DNA of 49,540 nt from CAYNYM01 sp049366815 (GCA_049366815.1 JBMNCO010000042.1:1-49540); one strand, 5' to 3'. Shown: positions 32,964-42,886, counted from the first letter of the stretch. The notes: generated from the letters alone by a model not told the origin. Numbers and translations: made by a program.

Positions 32964-34195
32964 GGGGTCTCCCCCGGTTTCTTCTCTGGAGATTTTTCGG
33001 GTTTTGCCCTTGTACCCCCTGTTGCAGCCGGGCCCCCTGGCCCGTCTCCCGAGAGGATGACGGACGAACCATCCTCAAGCAGATGATGACCCAGGGTGAC
33101 CACCCAGCCGGAGACATCGGGGCTCAGGATTTCCGCCCTGTCTCCGTTTACAATGCCCGTGGTGACCGGAACAAAATGTGCCTTTCTCTCCTGGGGATCA
33201 ACCAGGAACAGGCCTCTTTGCCCCTCCCTTTCGACCAGTGCCGCAATCGGCACCACCTTCGTATCTTCGTGCTCTTCAAAGGCAAGCTGCGCCCTGACAA
33301 ACATGCCCGGCTTCAGGAGATGTTCGGGATTTGGAATCTCGATTTCCACCCTGGCCTGTCGAGAGGCCTCCTTCAGCAGGGGCGCAATCCGGATGACCTT
33401 CCCCGGGAAGGTCTGGCCGGGAAAGGCATCCGTGCTCACGAGGGCCTCTTTTCCAACGCTGATGAGGGAATAGTCCCGTTCGATCACGTGGATGACGGCT
33501 GTGATGGAACTGATATCCAGGATGGAAGCAATAGGGGTATTGGGAGCGAGAAGAGCCCCTTCATCCACGAATCTTTCTCCAACGAACCTGGCCCCGTTCT
33601 CATCTTCCCATGAAACATGGATCTTTGAATAGGAGAGGCGAATCTCAGCGGCCCTCAGGGCCGCCTGCCTCTGGGCCAACTGGGCCATGGCCACCCTCCG
33701 TTTGGCCTCCTGGTTGTTGTACTGGGCCCTGGCCGTATCCAGTTCCGACTCCGAGGCGATCTTCTTTTCCCGAAGGGCCGCGGTCCGCTCCAACTCCCGT
33801 TTGGCGATCTCATGGGTGATGCGGCTTTCCTCCAGAGTCGCACGTGCCACTTCCAACTCCGCCCTGGCCTGGTCCACCTGCTGGCGGTATTCGTCATCAT
33901 CGAGAACCGCGATTAATTGTCCGTTTCTGACCGGATCTCCGATATGAACGAAAAGCTTTTCAAGCCTGCCGGATATTTTCGGCGCTACGACAAACCGTGA
34001 CCTGGCCAGGAGAGACCCCACGAACACCCCGGTATCTCGAATGGAAGCCTTCTTTATAGGCGATATATCCACGGCTACCGCCACATCCCGTCGATCGCGG
34101 TCAAGGCCCTTTGGCTGCGAAAATCGCTGTTGAATCTTCCATCCGATAAGGCCGAGGCATGCGACGACAACCAGGATAGGTATTATCTTTTTCAT
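32960..34195 (-). CDS. RND efflux membrane fusion protein (AcrA/HlyD type)
   Basis: 411 residues. N-terminal anchor (IIPILVVVACLGLIGW), lipoyl halves (GRLEKLFVHIGDPVRNGQ), a coiled-coil hairpin (ELEVARATLEESRITHEIAK), barrel domain and a Pro/Gly/Lys-rich tail. First gene of the MFP-RND-OMF operon, overlapping the pump gene by 4 bp. Confidence 0.92.
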   Translation of the reverse strand: MKKIIPILVVVACLGLIGWKIQQRFSQPKGLDRDRRDVAVAVDISPIKKASIRDTGVFVGSLLARSRFVVAPKISGRLEKLFVHIGDPVRNGQLIAVLDDDEYRQQVDQARAELEVARATLEESRITHEIAKRELERTAALREKKIASESELDTARAQYNNQEAKRRVAMAQLAQRQAALRAAEIRLSYSKIHVSWEDENGARFVGERFVDEGALLAPNTPIASILDISSITAVIHVIERDYSLISVGKEALVSTDAFPGQTFPGKVIRIAPLLKEASRQARVEIEIPNPEHLLKPGMFVRAQLAFEEHEDTKVVPIAALVEREGQRGLFLVDPQERKAHFVPVTTGIVNGDRAEILSPDVSGWVVTLGHHLLEDGSSVILSGDGPGGPAATGGTRAKPEKSPEKKPGETP

Positions 34196-34292
34196 GATCA
34201 GACGGTTGATGACATCGAAAAAAGGTCGAAAAACGACTTGTTAGAAAATCACCCTGTGTGGATGCATCCGAAAAAGATCTCTGGGCATGACA

Positions 34293-34499
34293 TCATGTCT
34301 GCATCATCTTCACGATTTCCGCAGTCAGTGCATCACTGTCAAAAGAAAAGGCCACGGTGCCCTTTTCAACCTCAAAGGTCACGAGACGGGTCCCGAACTC
34401 TTCAGCAACAGCCTCCAGCAGATCCCTGAATCTGACCGCTTCTGGATGATCCGGGGTGTCCACGTCCTCCGAGAACAGGTCGACTTCAATAACGCCCAT
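34293..34499 (-). CDS. Small conserved-looking protein of unknown function
   Basis: 68 residues, acidic, predicted alpha/beta (MGVIEVDLFSED, FRDLLEAVAEEFG, LVTFEVEKGTVAFSF). It lies 97 bp upstream of the efflux operon, same strand. No clear ribosome binding site. The composition is protein-like, but I do not recognise it. Confidence 0.5.
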   Translation of the reverse strand: MGVIEVDLFSEDVDTPDHPEAVRFRDLLEAVAEEFGTRLVTFEVEKGTVAFSFDSDALTAEIVKMMQT

Positions 34500-34571
34500 T
34501 GAATCTAACGATCCTATGAAAAAATTACAGGTCTTTATTTTGAAAATATCTACCTCGTAGATACGCTATAG

Positions 34572-34760
34572 ATCTTACTGAATACAATTTCTTGGCTGTT
34601 TTATGCAAGAAATTACTTTAAAGGCCGTCCAAATGGCAATGCCCGCTTCACTCCGGCCAAGCGCAATGCTCACTGGATATTCGAGAAAGTGCGGGATTTC
34701 ATAAACCTATGGAAAAAGCCGACAGAGGCGCTCATGGAGGCTATGGAGACCCAAAAATAA
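34572..34760 (+). pseudogene. C-terminal gene remnant, family unknown
   Basis: An open frame without start codon ending at TAA 34758, reading YARNYFKGRPNGNARF and WIFEKVRDFINLWKKPTEAL. Composition is clearly protein-like. The remaining intergenic bases (34500-34571 and 34761-34969) show nothing else. Confidence 0.35.
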
Positions 34761-34969
34761 GGTGCAAGGGGTAAGTCATTGATCAAACTGACTAAAAGTT
34801 ACGTAACGTTAAACAACTAACGGAAACCACCCCTGGTAGGTGGCACGGACGCATAGTGCTGTGAGCGGGGGGGGCCGGAAGGCTTGCGCCAAAGCCTGTC
34901 CAGAATGTATTCTCCATGCCATCCCACTCTCAATCCCGCAGGAGCCTTTTGGGAGAGTCTCTCTCAGGA

Positions 34970-35728
34970 CTACTCATTCAGCAGTTTCAGCAATTCATCA
35001 TGAATCAAGCGGTTCGTTGCAAGACAGTCAGGCAATTGGACCCGGTATGGCTCACCTCTCATGGTCGTACACCGCCCGCTCGCCTCTTTGACAAGGAGTA
35101 TACCGGCGGCCCCGTCCCAGGGTTTCAGTCCCGGCTGGAAATAGGCATCCAACCAGCCCGCCGCCACATAGGCCAGGGCCAGTGCCGCCGAACCCATGGC
35201 GCGCACCGTCCCACAGCGGGGGAGGAGCCGGTGCAAATAGCGCAACATTCGCTCGCGCACCTCATCTTCATGTCCCCAGTCCACGCCTACCAGGGCATTT
35301 TTAAGCGCCGTTTCGCCGCTGGCGCGAATCGATGCGTCGTTGAGCCGTGCCCCGGCCCCCCTGTGCGTCACGAATGTCTGATCGCGCAAGGGGTCGTGGA
35401 TCACCCCTATGAGCGGTTCCCCGTGCTCCAGCACTCCGATGGAGACCGCGAATACCGGATGATGGTGTGCATAATTGGTCGTCCCGTCCAGGGGATCCAC
35501 CACCCACGTCATTCCGCTGCCGATGGCCTCGCCTCCAGCCTCTTCAGAGAGGATGGCGTGATCCGGGAACCGGCTCCGGATCAACTCACAGATCAACGAT
35601 TCCGCCGCCATATCGGCATCGCTCACCAGATCGCGAAAGCCCTTCATGGTTAGGCTGCGTCCACCGGGATAACGCTCTGAAATGATCCGACCGGCCCCGC
35701 GCGCCGCCTCGACGGCTGTCTTCAGCAT
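34970..35728 (-). CDS. Inositol-monophosphatase family phosphatase (SuhB/CysQ-like)
   Basis: 252 residues with the metal and phosphate motifs ILSEEAGGE, WVVDPLDGTTNYAH and KPWDGAAGILLVKEASG, all complete. AAAGGAAAA precedes the ATG. Possible substrates include inositol phosphates, PAP or fructose-1,6-bisphosphate. A broken APS-kinase-like gene lies 61 bp upstream, which makes a PAP phosphatase conceivable but not shown. Confidence 0.9.
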   Translation of the reverse strand: MLKTAVEAARGAGRIISERYPGGRSLTMKGFRDLVSDADMAAESLICELIRSRFPDHAILSEEAGGEAIGSGMTWVVDPLDGTTNYAHHHPVFAVSIGVLEHGEPLIGVIHDPLRDQTFVTHRGAGARLNDASIRASGETALKNALVGVDWGHEDEVRERMLRYLHRLLPRCGTVRAMGSAALALAYVAAGWLDAYFQPGLKPWDGAAGILLVKEASGRCTTMRGEPYRVQLPDCLATNRLIHDELLKLLNE

Positions 35729-35789
35729 ATTCTATTTTCCTTTCCCGAACATCTCAGGCCACTGTAACTGCATATAGACCATGATTCTA

Positions 35790-36298
35790 TCAGCGGATTC
35801 CCGGGGGAGACAAGATGTCCGATTGCACTATGACTTCGGGATGTTCGGGTTCTTCATAGGGTGCAGAAATACCAGGCATCGCTCCCTTTAATTTCCCTTC
35901 GCCCGCACGCTTATAGAGGTCCTTTTCAACAGGCTGACCCCGGCGCAACGACTCCCGCGCCTTGCACGTCTTCAGGGGGCATTGTATGTAAATCTCTGAA
36001 AAATCGGGAATCAGACGTCTGGCCGGATCCCGGAACTCCCTGCGATTTGCGGTTGCATCGATGATCACCTTCCTCCCCCCTCTCTGATCAGAAGTTGCGC
36101 CGTCATGACCGGCGACCGATATACGATAGCCCGTTCTTGATTGGTGTATTTTGGATTGGGCGTGACCACCTTCTGTATATGATCAAGGCCGAGGGTGACC
36201 GCTTCAATCCCCGATCCTGACAATTTTTCCAACAGCTCTTTCAAGATGGTGCTTTTGCCTGAACCCGGCAATCCGGTCAGCCATACACAGAAGTTCAT
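35790..36298 (-). pseudogene. APS-kinase-like (CysC) P-loop kinase, frameshifted
   Basis: Reads VWLTGLPGSGKSTILKE (P-loop), then LIREGG, where it breaks; VIIDATANRREFRDPARR and IYIQCPLKTC continue in another frame. The break is next to a run of six C (36075-36080): one missing base restores a ~169-residue kinase of CysC size. It overlaps the phosphotransferase gene by 4 bp. Either a real mutation or a homopolymer sequencing error. The real substrate may not be APS, given the odd partner gene. Confidence 0.8.
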
Positions 36299-37353
36299 TG
36301 ACCCTCCAGATATGCCGCGATCTTCTCGGGGTCGAATCTGGCTGTCTCAAGGACGGAAAGCCCGAATTCAATCAGTTTTCTTTTTGTTTCGATGGTATCG
36401 TTCGGATAAAATTTTGGGTTGGCAACGACCAATGCCCTAAAGGCGAAAAAAGGCTGTGCAATCTCAAAAAAAACCGCATCCTCGGTCTTTTCAAGGTAAG
36501 CATCCAAGAAGATCCGGAGCAGATCAGCAAAGGGCCCATCAAAGGTCCCGCGATCTTTAACCGCGTAATGAATATAGTTCATGCCAAGACAGGATACATC
36601 GTCGGCCGCTTCGCCCCAGCTCCCTCTGGAGCGGTCCAGCAGGATAAAATCGTTCTCCTGCAATCGAATGTTCCCCGGATGATAATCGCCGTGCACGCTG
36701 CACAACCGTTCTCCCCGATCCCTGATCCTCCCCCACCAGTCCAAAGACTTACCGGCATAGGCGACCAATTCCCTATCCGTCGTGAAATCAACCGGGTCGT
36801 AGGCATCAATGATTCCCATGATGCACTCGCCATGCCCGACCAGATCTCTAATCCGCCTTCTGTAAAGGGTCTTCGCGTCCCCACCCGGATATCTGAGCGC
36901 ATGGACATCCGCGATGAAACGGGCGAGCATCCTGGCCCGTTCCCTGTCCAAGTCGTTCAGGCGACCCCGCTTCAAGATCGCATCCAGATCCTCGAAATAC
37001 GAGACCCCTTCGGCCTCCTCCATGAATATGTAGAACTCCCTTGCATCTTTAACGGATATGAGTCTCTCGGGCGATTCTCCCACCACATCCGTGGCCCTCA
37101 CATGCTTGGGCATTTCATTGAAGTTGGCCTGGGCGAGGAGGAGGACCTGGGCCCTGTCGGAATAATGATCATGTCCGAATCTGGAATGAAAGAGGGTCTT
37201 CATGATCAAACGCTCTTCGCCCCGGGGATGGGTGAATCTCACCAGATAGGCCGTGCCATGCACCCCCTCGCCCAGCGGTTCCATGGAGAGCAGGCGGGTT
37301 TTTAATCCGAAACGTTCCTTTAGATAATTCTCAACCTTCGTGCCGATATCCAT
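36295..37353 (-). CDS. Aminoglycoside-phosphotransferase-fold kinase family protein
   Basis: About 352 residues. The catalytic loop is SVHGDYHPGNIRL; the metal loop is ILLDRSRGSWGEAADDVSCL, with Asp-Arg-Ser where Asp-Phe-Gly or Asp-Pro-x is usual. ATG 37353 has GGAGAAAG 5 bp upstream. It is translationally coupled to the CysC-like kinase gene, a pairing known from proteins that combine both domains. Likely phosphorylates a small metabolite; substrate unknown. Confidence 0.75.
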   Translation of the reverse strand: MDIGTKVENYLKERFGLKTRLLSMEPLGEGVHGTAYLVRFTHPRGEERLIMKTLFHSRFGHDHYSDRAQVLLLAQANFNEMPKHVRATDVVGESPERLISVKDAREFYIFMEEAEGVSYFEDLDAILKRGRLNDLDRERARMLARFIADVHALRYPGGDAKTLYRRRIRDLVGHGECIMGIIDAYDPVDFTTDRELVAYAGKSLDWWGRIRDRGERLCSVHGDYHPGNIRLQENDFILLDRSRGSWGEAADDVSCLGMNYIHYAVKDRGTFDGPFADLLRIFLDAYLEKTEDAVFFEIAQPFFAFRALVVANPKFYPNDTIETKRKLIEFGLSVLETARFDPEKIAAYLEGQ

Positions 37354-37359
37354 CAGTCT

Positions 37360-37700
37360 TTCTCCATATTCCCCGCATGGCAAGCGATCGCAACGGGATA
37401 TATCGGCGGGTCTTCCTGATGCTCACCAGTATACGGCCATGTCTGCGCTGCATATAGGGATACTGGATATCTTTTATAGTGATCTCAGGCTTGTCAAACA
37501 CACCGAGCGCGCCCATCTTTTCTTACCGCAGCCTTCCCCCAACGAGCTCCATCAGGTTCACAGGCGGGGCTCCGAGTCCGAGAGTCCTGAAGAGACCTGA
37601 GTTGGATTCGTCGGAATCTACTACCAGAACAAAGTAACCTCTCTCCATGTGCGGAGATGGCCTGGATGTAGGCGGCAATGGAATCAGGGCAGAGAGGACC
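37360..37700 (-). pseudogene. Degraded CooC/MinD-like nucleotide-binding protein gene
   Basis: Three pieces in different frames: SIAAYIQAISAHGE (~37640-37690), GYFVLVVDSDESNSGLFRTL (to a stop at 37523) and MGALGVFDKPEITIKDIQYP (from 37516). VVDSDESN is the CooC-type switch region of CO dehydrogenase maturation ATPases. The N-terminal P-loop is not found. A decayed gene, not a simple sequencing slip. Confidence 0.5.
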
Positions 37701-37968
37701 TCGAATGTTGTCCCGGGTTTCCGTCTCCTCTGAGTTTTGATTGGGGTCAGGTAAAGGACTGGCTTTCTTTTTCCCTCTCTCAGAGGTGCCGTTGCGTATC
37801 TGAGTGCCGTTAAAGCCGACGATCCTCACCAGGCGTTGGGGTCGAAGGAGCACGGGATGGATGTGCCAAAAGAAGGCCGGGACTGCCACGACCCACATCA
37901 CTAAAATATTGCCTTGCGTTGTCCTGTGGTCACCTCAGCCGCCTTGGTGTCCCCATACTACATTTTTC

Positions 37969-38046
37969 GTATGAATCTAGCCCTTTCCAATAACTGTGCG
38001 GAAATCATGATTTCCTTTCGAATTTTTCAAAGGGCTAAGGTGTTAC
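37969..38046 (+). repeat. Dispersed palindromic repeat family A, copy 2
   Basis: Complete copy with core GGAAATCATGATTTCC and outer TAGCCCTTT/AAAGGGCTA arms, between the decayed ATPase gene and glyQ. Confidence 0.88.
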
Positions 38047-38183
38047 TATTTTCCAATATGGCAGAGGAAAAATCAAAAAACAACGACCTCGGGAAACTTT
38101 TTTTGATTTTTTTCCTTTTCAAAGAAATCTCGGCCACCAGCTTCCGCTCGTTATGTCGAATATCCAGGGGGCTCAAGGCGTCC

Positions 38184-38210
38184 TTGACATTGCACCGGCC
38201 CGGTGATAAT
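38184..38210 (+). promoter_or_regulatory. Putative sigma-70 promoter of glyQS
   Basis: Consensus TTGACA (38184-38189) and GATAAT (38205-38210), spacer 15 bp, 56 bp before glyQ. The spacer is short, otherwise a strong match. Confidence 0.5.
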
Positions 38211-38266
38211 TAGCTTTTCTTACTGAAAACAATACCGCACACAAACCATTGTGAAGGGGTGAATCC

Positions 38267-39139
38267 ATGACCTTTCAGGAATTGATCATGTCTTTGGAGA
38301 AGTTTTGGGCCGACAGGGGATGCGTGATTCAGCAACCCTACGATCTCGAGGTGGGGGCGGGTACTTTTAATCCGGCGACACTTCTGAGGGCCCTGGGTCC
38401 CGAACCCTGGTATGTCGCCTATGTCGAGCCTTCCAGAAGGCCGACGGACGGCCGGTACGGGGAAAATCCCAACCGTCTGGGCCACTATTACCAGTACCAG
38501 GTGATTATGAAACCCTCCCCCATCGACATACAGGAGATCTATCTGGACAGCCTGAAGGCCCTGGGGCTCGATCCCTTGGACCACGACATCCGTTTCGTCG
38601 AGGATGACTGGGAATCTCCCACCCTCGGGGCCTCCGGCCTGGGATGGGAAGTCTGGCTGGACGGCATGGAAATCACACAGTTCACCTATTTTCAACACGC
38701 CGGGAGTATCCGGCTCGACCCCATTTCGGTGGAGATCACATACGGACTTGAAAGAATCGCCATGTATCTCCAGGAAAAGGAAAGCGTATATGATCTCTCC
38801 TGGAACGGCAGAGTGACATACGGGGATGTCCACAAAAAAGGGGAGTGGGAACTGTCCACCTACTGTTTCGAACTGGCGGACGTGGAGATGCTCCTGAAGA
38901 TGTTCGACTTGAGCGAAAAGGAATGCATCCGGGTCAGCGAGCGGGGGATCGTCCTGCCGGCCTATGACTATTGCCTGAAGTGTTCGCATCTTTTCAACAT
39001 CCTTGAGGCGAGAGGAGCCATCAGCGTTACGGAGCGGACACAATATATCGAGCGCATCAGGAACCTGGCCCGATTTGTTGCCAAGAATTATCTCGCCCAG
39101 AGAGAAGACATGGGTTTCCCGCTTCTGAACAGACAGTAA
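38267..39139 (+). CDS. glyQ: Glycyl-tRNA synthetase alpha subunit
   Basis: 290 residues, full length, opening MTFQELIMSLEKFWADRGC and with class II motif 2/3 regions (GPEPWYVAYVEPSRRPTDGR; YGLERIAMYLQ). Catalytic subunit of the bacterial alpha2beta2 enzyme. A GAAGGGGTG site precedes the ATG. glyS follows after 43 bp. Confidence 0.97.
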   Translation: MTFQELIMSLEKFWADRGCVIQQPYDLEVGAGTFNPATLLRALGPEPWYVAYVEPSRRPTDGRYGENPNRLGHYYQYQVIMKPSPIDIQEIYLDSLKALGLDPLDHDIRFVEDDWESPTLGASGLGWEVWLDGMEITQFTYFQHAGSIRLDPISVEITYGLERIAMYLQEKESVYDLSWNGRVTYGDVHKKGEWELSTYCFELADVEMLLKMFDLSEKECIRVSERGIVLPAYDYCLKCSHLFNILEARGAISVTERTQYIERIRNLARFVAKNYLAQREDMGFPLLNRQ

Positions 39140-39182
39140 CATTGCCGAGACAAAAATCGTAACCGTTAATGAGAGAGGGCAT

Positions 39183-41261
39183 ATGGCTGGTGAATTGCTT
39201 TTTGAAATAGGTACGGAAGAGATCCCTGCTGATTACCAGAATGACGCATTGAGAGAATTTCTGCGATTGGCCGAGACCTATCTGAGGGAAAACCGCATTG
39301 ACTTCGGACAAGGGCTGGAAACCTACGGAACACCCAGGCGCCTCGTACTGATCGGCAGAAATATCGCCGACAGACAGGAAGACACGGTCCAGGAATTCAC
39401 GGGGCCTCCAAAAAACGCGGCCTATGATCAGGAAGGCAACCCCACAAAGGCCGCTATCGGTTTTGCCAAAAAACAAGGGCTGTCCGTCGAAGAACTCGAT
39501 ATCCTGCCTACACCCAGGGGCGAATATCTTTATGTAAAACGCCGGATTCCCGGAAGGCCGACCCGTGAGATCCTTTCGGAAATCCTCCCTCGTCTGTTGG
39601 CGGACCTGCCTTGGCCCAAGTCCATGCGCTGGGGAAGCCTCAATTTTCCCTTTGTCCGGCCCGTCCACTGGATCCTGGCCCTGTTCGGAGGAGAGGTGGT
39701 TCCCTTCGAGACAGCCGGCGTGGTGAGCGGGAACCATACAAGGGGACACCGGTTCATGTCCCCGGATGCGGTGGAGGTCAAGGGCCTTCAGGACTATCTC
39801 GATAAGATCAGATCAAAATATGTGATCATCGACCCTGAAGAGCGGGCAAAGGCGGTCAACGAGGCGACTGTCGCAGCCGCCGCGACCGTATCCGGGACCC
39901 CCATGGAGGACCCCGAACTGCTCACGAACGTGACCAACATGGTGGAATGGCCCTCTGCAGTCTGTGGCAGCTTTGACAGGGCTTTGATGAAACTCCCCGA
40001 CCCGGTGCTCATCACGCCCATGAAAAAACACCAGAAGTATTTCCCCGTAAGGGACACGGAGGGGCATTTGATGCCCTATTTTGTGGCGGTGAACAACACC
40101 GTGGCCCGAGACGAAAGGATGGTTCAAAAGGGACACGAAAGGGTCCTGACGGCCAGGCTGGCCGACGCTGATTTCTTTTTCAAGGAAGACAGAAAGCGAC
40201 CCCTGGAGGCCCGCCTCGAGGATCTGAAAAATGTCATCTACCAGGCCGATCTGGGGACATCCTATGCCAAGGTACAGCGCTTTACGAGACTGGCCGAGTA
40301 CCTGGCGGGACAATTCGCACCTGAGAAAATCAAGGAGATCCGTCTCGCCGCAGGGCTCTGCAAATGCGACCTGGAGACCGAACTCGTCATGGAATTCACC
40401 TCCCTGCAGGGCGTCATGGGCATGGAATACGCCCGCCTCGACGGCCATCCCGATGAGGTCTGCCTCGCTATTTTTGAACACTACCTCCCGGACAGGGCAG
40501 GCGGAGAACTGCCCACCTCCATCATCGGGGCCGTCGTGGGGATGTCTGATCGTATGGATACCATCACCGGCTGCTTTGCCGTCGGGCTCGAGCCCACGGG
40601 CGCGGCAGATCCCTTTGCCCTTCGCAGACACGCCCTGGCCATTATCCGCATCACGGAGGCCTTCGGTTGGGACATCTCCCTTCAGGACTTCATCACCGAA
40701 TCCATTGACGTGCTTCATGAGGAGATTGCCTTTGACCGTGACGCCGTATTCAACAAGGTCACCGAGTTTTTCAGGGAAAGATACAAACAGATGATGCTCC
40801 GTTCAGATTACACCTCCGACCTTGTGGAGGCCGCCATCTCGGTGCGTTTCGACCATATCAAACCGCTTCGCTCCAAGATCGAACATCTCAAAAAATTTGT
40901 CATGGAATCCGAGGAATTCGAATCCCTCGTGCTGACCGTCAAGCGTGTTTCCAACATCCTGAAAAAACAGGACCGGGCCGTCGCGGTAGATCCCGCTCTT
41001 TTCAAAGAGACCTGCGAATCGGCCCTTTGGGATGCTTACGGCGCCCTGAAAGACGACGTGCAGAAGTTGGTGGAGGGGGGGAATTACCTGGATGCCCTGA
41101 ACCTGATGGCCGGGCTCAGAAAGCCCGTGGATGAATTCTTCGAGGGTGTGGAGATCTTCACCAAGGAGGATCCCCGGCTCAAAGACAACCGGGTGGGGCT
41201 GTTGCAGGAACTGTCTCGGTTTTTTTCCAACCTGGCCGATTTCTCAAAGTTTTCAATTTAA
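39183..41261 (+). CDS. glyS: Glycyl-tRNA synthetase beta subunit
   Basis: 692 residues, full length, opening GELLFEIGTEEIPADY, with an HD-like core and a C-terminal anticodon-binding domain. Needed with GlyQ for glycylation of tRNA-Gly. Its stop overlaps the stop of convergent mltA by 4 bp, and no terminator separates them. Confidence 0.97.
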   Translation: MAGELLFEIGTEEIPADYQNDALREFLRLAETYLRENRIDFGQGLETYGTPRRLVLIGRNIADRQEDTVQEFTGPPKNAAYDQEGNPTKAAIGFAKKQGLSVEELDILPTPRGEYLYVKRRIPGRPTREILSEILPRLLADLPWPKSMRWGSLNFPFVRPVHWILALFGGEVVPFETAGVVSGNHTRGHRFMSPDAVEVKGLQDYLDKIRSKYVIIDPEERAKAVNEATVAAAATVSGTPMEDPELLTNVTNMVEWPSAVCGSFDRALMKLPDPVLITPMKKHQKYFPVRDTEGHLMPYFVAVNNTVARDERMVQKGHERVLTARLADADFFFKEDRKRPLEARLEDLKNVIYQADLGTSYAKVQRFTRLAEYLAGQFAPEKIKEIRLAAGLCKCDLETELVMEFTSLQGVMGMEYARLDGHPDEVCLAIFEHYLPDRAGGELPTSIIGAVVGMSDRMDTITGCFAVGLEPTGAADPFALRRHALAIIRITEAFGWDISLQDFITESIDVLHEEIAFDRDAVFNKVTEFFRERYKQMMLRSDYTSDLVEAAISVRFDHIKPLRSKIEHLKKFVMESEEFESLVLTVKRVSNILKKQDRAVAVDPALFKETCESALWDAYGALKDDVQKLVEGGNYLDALNLMAGLRKPVDEFFEGVEIFTKEDPRLKDNRVGLLQELSRFFSNLADFSKFSI

Positions 41262-42484
41262 GGTCTTTTTATGAGGATATAGAGATCCCCTTCGTGTTTC
41301 AGGTGACCGGCGGCCAACTCAGCATAGGGACCGCTTCCCCAAAAAATATCCGCTCTTCCGGCCCCCCTGATCGCACCGCCCGTATCCTGGTTCATGACAA
41401 AGCGGGAGAATCTTGTCCAGTCGATGATTTCCCCTCTGTCGTCGGCAACAGGTTTCTCTGTTGATATAAAGGCCAGGGCACCCTTTGGAAAGAGGCGGGA
41501 ATCCAGGGCGATGGATCTCCCGGGGGTGAGAGGGACGTTGATGTTGCCCACTACAAGGCGGTCCTCCAGGACCCTGAAAAAGACATAGGAAGGATTGTGA
41601 TTCAGGACCTTGCCGACCATTTCGGGCCTTTCGGTAAAGAAACGGCGGATGCGCTGCATGGACATTTCCTCCCTGCTCAAAAGCCCTTCATCCAGTAGAT
41701 ACCTTCCGATGGAACGAAAAGGACGGCCGTTTTTGCCCGCATACCCTACGGACAGGCTTCCCCCATCCATAAGTTTCAGTCGTCCGGAACCCTGTATGTG
41801 AAGAAAGGCCACATCAACAGGATCCTTCAGCCAGGCGATCTCCAGCCCTTTCCCGGCCAGGACACGCTTTTCCTCAATCTCATCACGGGCATAGTATGGA
41901 CGGACATGATTCCCGTCGATCCTTGCAATAATGCTCTTACCCCTAAACTCTCCACTGAAAGGACTCAGATCGATCGTGATCAGGTCATCGGGCGTTCGAT
42001 AGAGGGGATATTTGAAGTCTTCATCAGGTGCAAGCCCCCCCTCATAGACGGGTTCGAAGTATCCTGTGAAGAGCACGTGTCGGCTGCCGGACCGCCCCGC
42101 AGCACGGTAGACAAGGAAGTCCTTTTTGATCCTTTTGTTCAGGTCCCTGGGATCGGGATTTTCATCCAGGATCCGAAGGAAGGCCTGTTGACTTTCCATG
42201 ACCTGCTGACAGGTGAATTGGTCGGGCCCGTACCGGAAAACGTGATCAGGAGGGAGGCGGCCCAGGTACGCCAGATTGCGTCTCACCGCCCCGGCAAGAG
42301 AGGAGACGTCCAGGTCATCCTTGAATTTTGGATAAAAGAACCGCACAGACACGAGGGCCTGTTCCGGATCACGGACCTCCTGTCGAAGTGCCGGATGACA
42401 CCCCAGCAGGGATAGAATAACAGCCAGGACGAGGATGTTAAAAAAAAGGCTGAAAATCCCCTTTAAACCCGACACGGATTTCAT
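41258..42484 (-). CDS. mltA: Membrane-bound lytic murein transglycosylase A
   Basis: About 408 residues. Lipoprotein signal with lipobox LSLLGC, MltA barrel domain (FTGYFEPVYEG) and the 3D domain with catalytic-type QDTGGAIRGAGRADIFWGSG. ATG 42484 has GGGAGAG 8 bp upstream. Cleaves peptidoglycan glycan strands at the outer membrane. Confidence 0.94.
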   Translation of the reverse strand: MKSVSGLKGIFSLFFNILVLAVILSLLGCHPALRQEVRDPEQALVSVRFFYPKFKDDLDVSSLAGAVRRNLAYLGRLPPDHVFRYGPDQFTCQQVMESQQAFLRILDENPDPRDLNKRIKKDFLVYRAAGRSGSRHVLFTGYFEPVYEGGLAPDEDFKYPLYRTPDDLITIDLSPFSGEFRGKSIIARIDGNHVRPYYARDEIEEKRVLAGKGLEIAWLKDPVDVAFLHIQGSGRLKLMDGGSLSVGYAGKNGRPFRSIGRYLLDEGLLSREEMSMQRIRRFFTERPEMVGKVLNHNPSYVFFRVLEDRLVVGNINVPLTPGRSIALDSRLFPKGALAFISTEKPVADDRGEIIDWTRFSRFVMNQDTGGAIRGAGRADIFWGSGPYAELAAGHLKHEGDLYILIKRP

Positions 42485-42569
42485 GAAAATTCTCTCCCGG
42501 TTACAGAAATGATCATTGTGTCTGAAACAGCGCAATTTCCTTCACATGAAGCAGGCACTCGGCGATACA

Positions 42570-42815
42570 GTATGAATTTAGCCCTTTCCAATAACTGTGT
42601 GGAAATCATGCTCCCTTTCTAAAGTGACCAGCGGGAGGACGCCGTCTTTTTGCGATTTATCCGTGGGGGAAACCCCAGCTCGACAAAGTCGAGAATGGGG
42701 AGGGGGCAGAACTCCCCCATGGATAAATCGCAAAAAAGACCAGTCCGGGAGCTTCGGAACGTAAGAAAGGGTGCATGATTTCCTTTCGAATTTTTCAAAG
42801 GGCTAAAGTGTTACG
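42570..42815 (+). repeat. Repeat family A, copy 3, split by an insertion
   Basis: Left half 42570-42610 and right half 42774-42815 join to the same 79 bp unit as the other copies. The split is inside the palindromic core, at CATG, which is present on both sides of the insertion. Confidence 0.88.
42611..42773. mobile_element. MITE-like palindromic element with 4 bp target duplication
   Basis: 163 bp flanked by CATG duplications (42607-42610, 42774-42777). The ends are imperfect inverted repeats (CTCCCTTTCT against CACCCTTTCT). Inner arms share TTTTTGCGATTTATCC in inverted orientation, and the centre is the hairpin CTCGAC-AAA-GTCGAG. No coding capacity. The nearly full-length palindrome and clean target duplication indicate a non-autonomous transposable element. 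Confidence 0.8.
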
Positions 42816-42886
42816 CGATCCAAAAGATTCATCTCCACCTTGGGGTTCCCCCGCGCCCGGGCACCGGAGAGCGGTCAATCCAGTCC

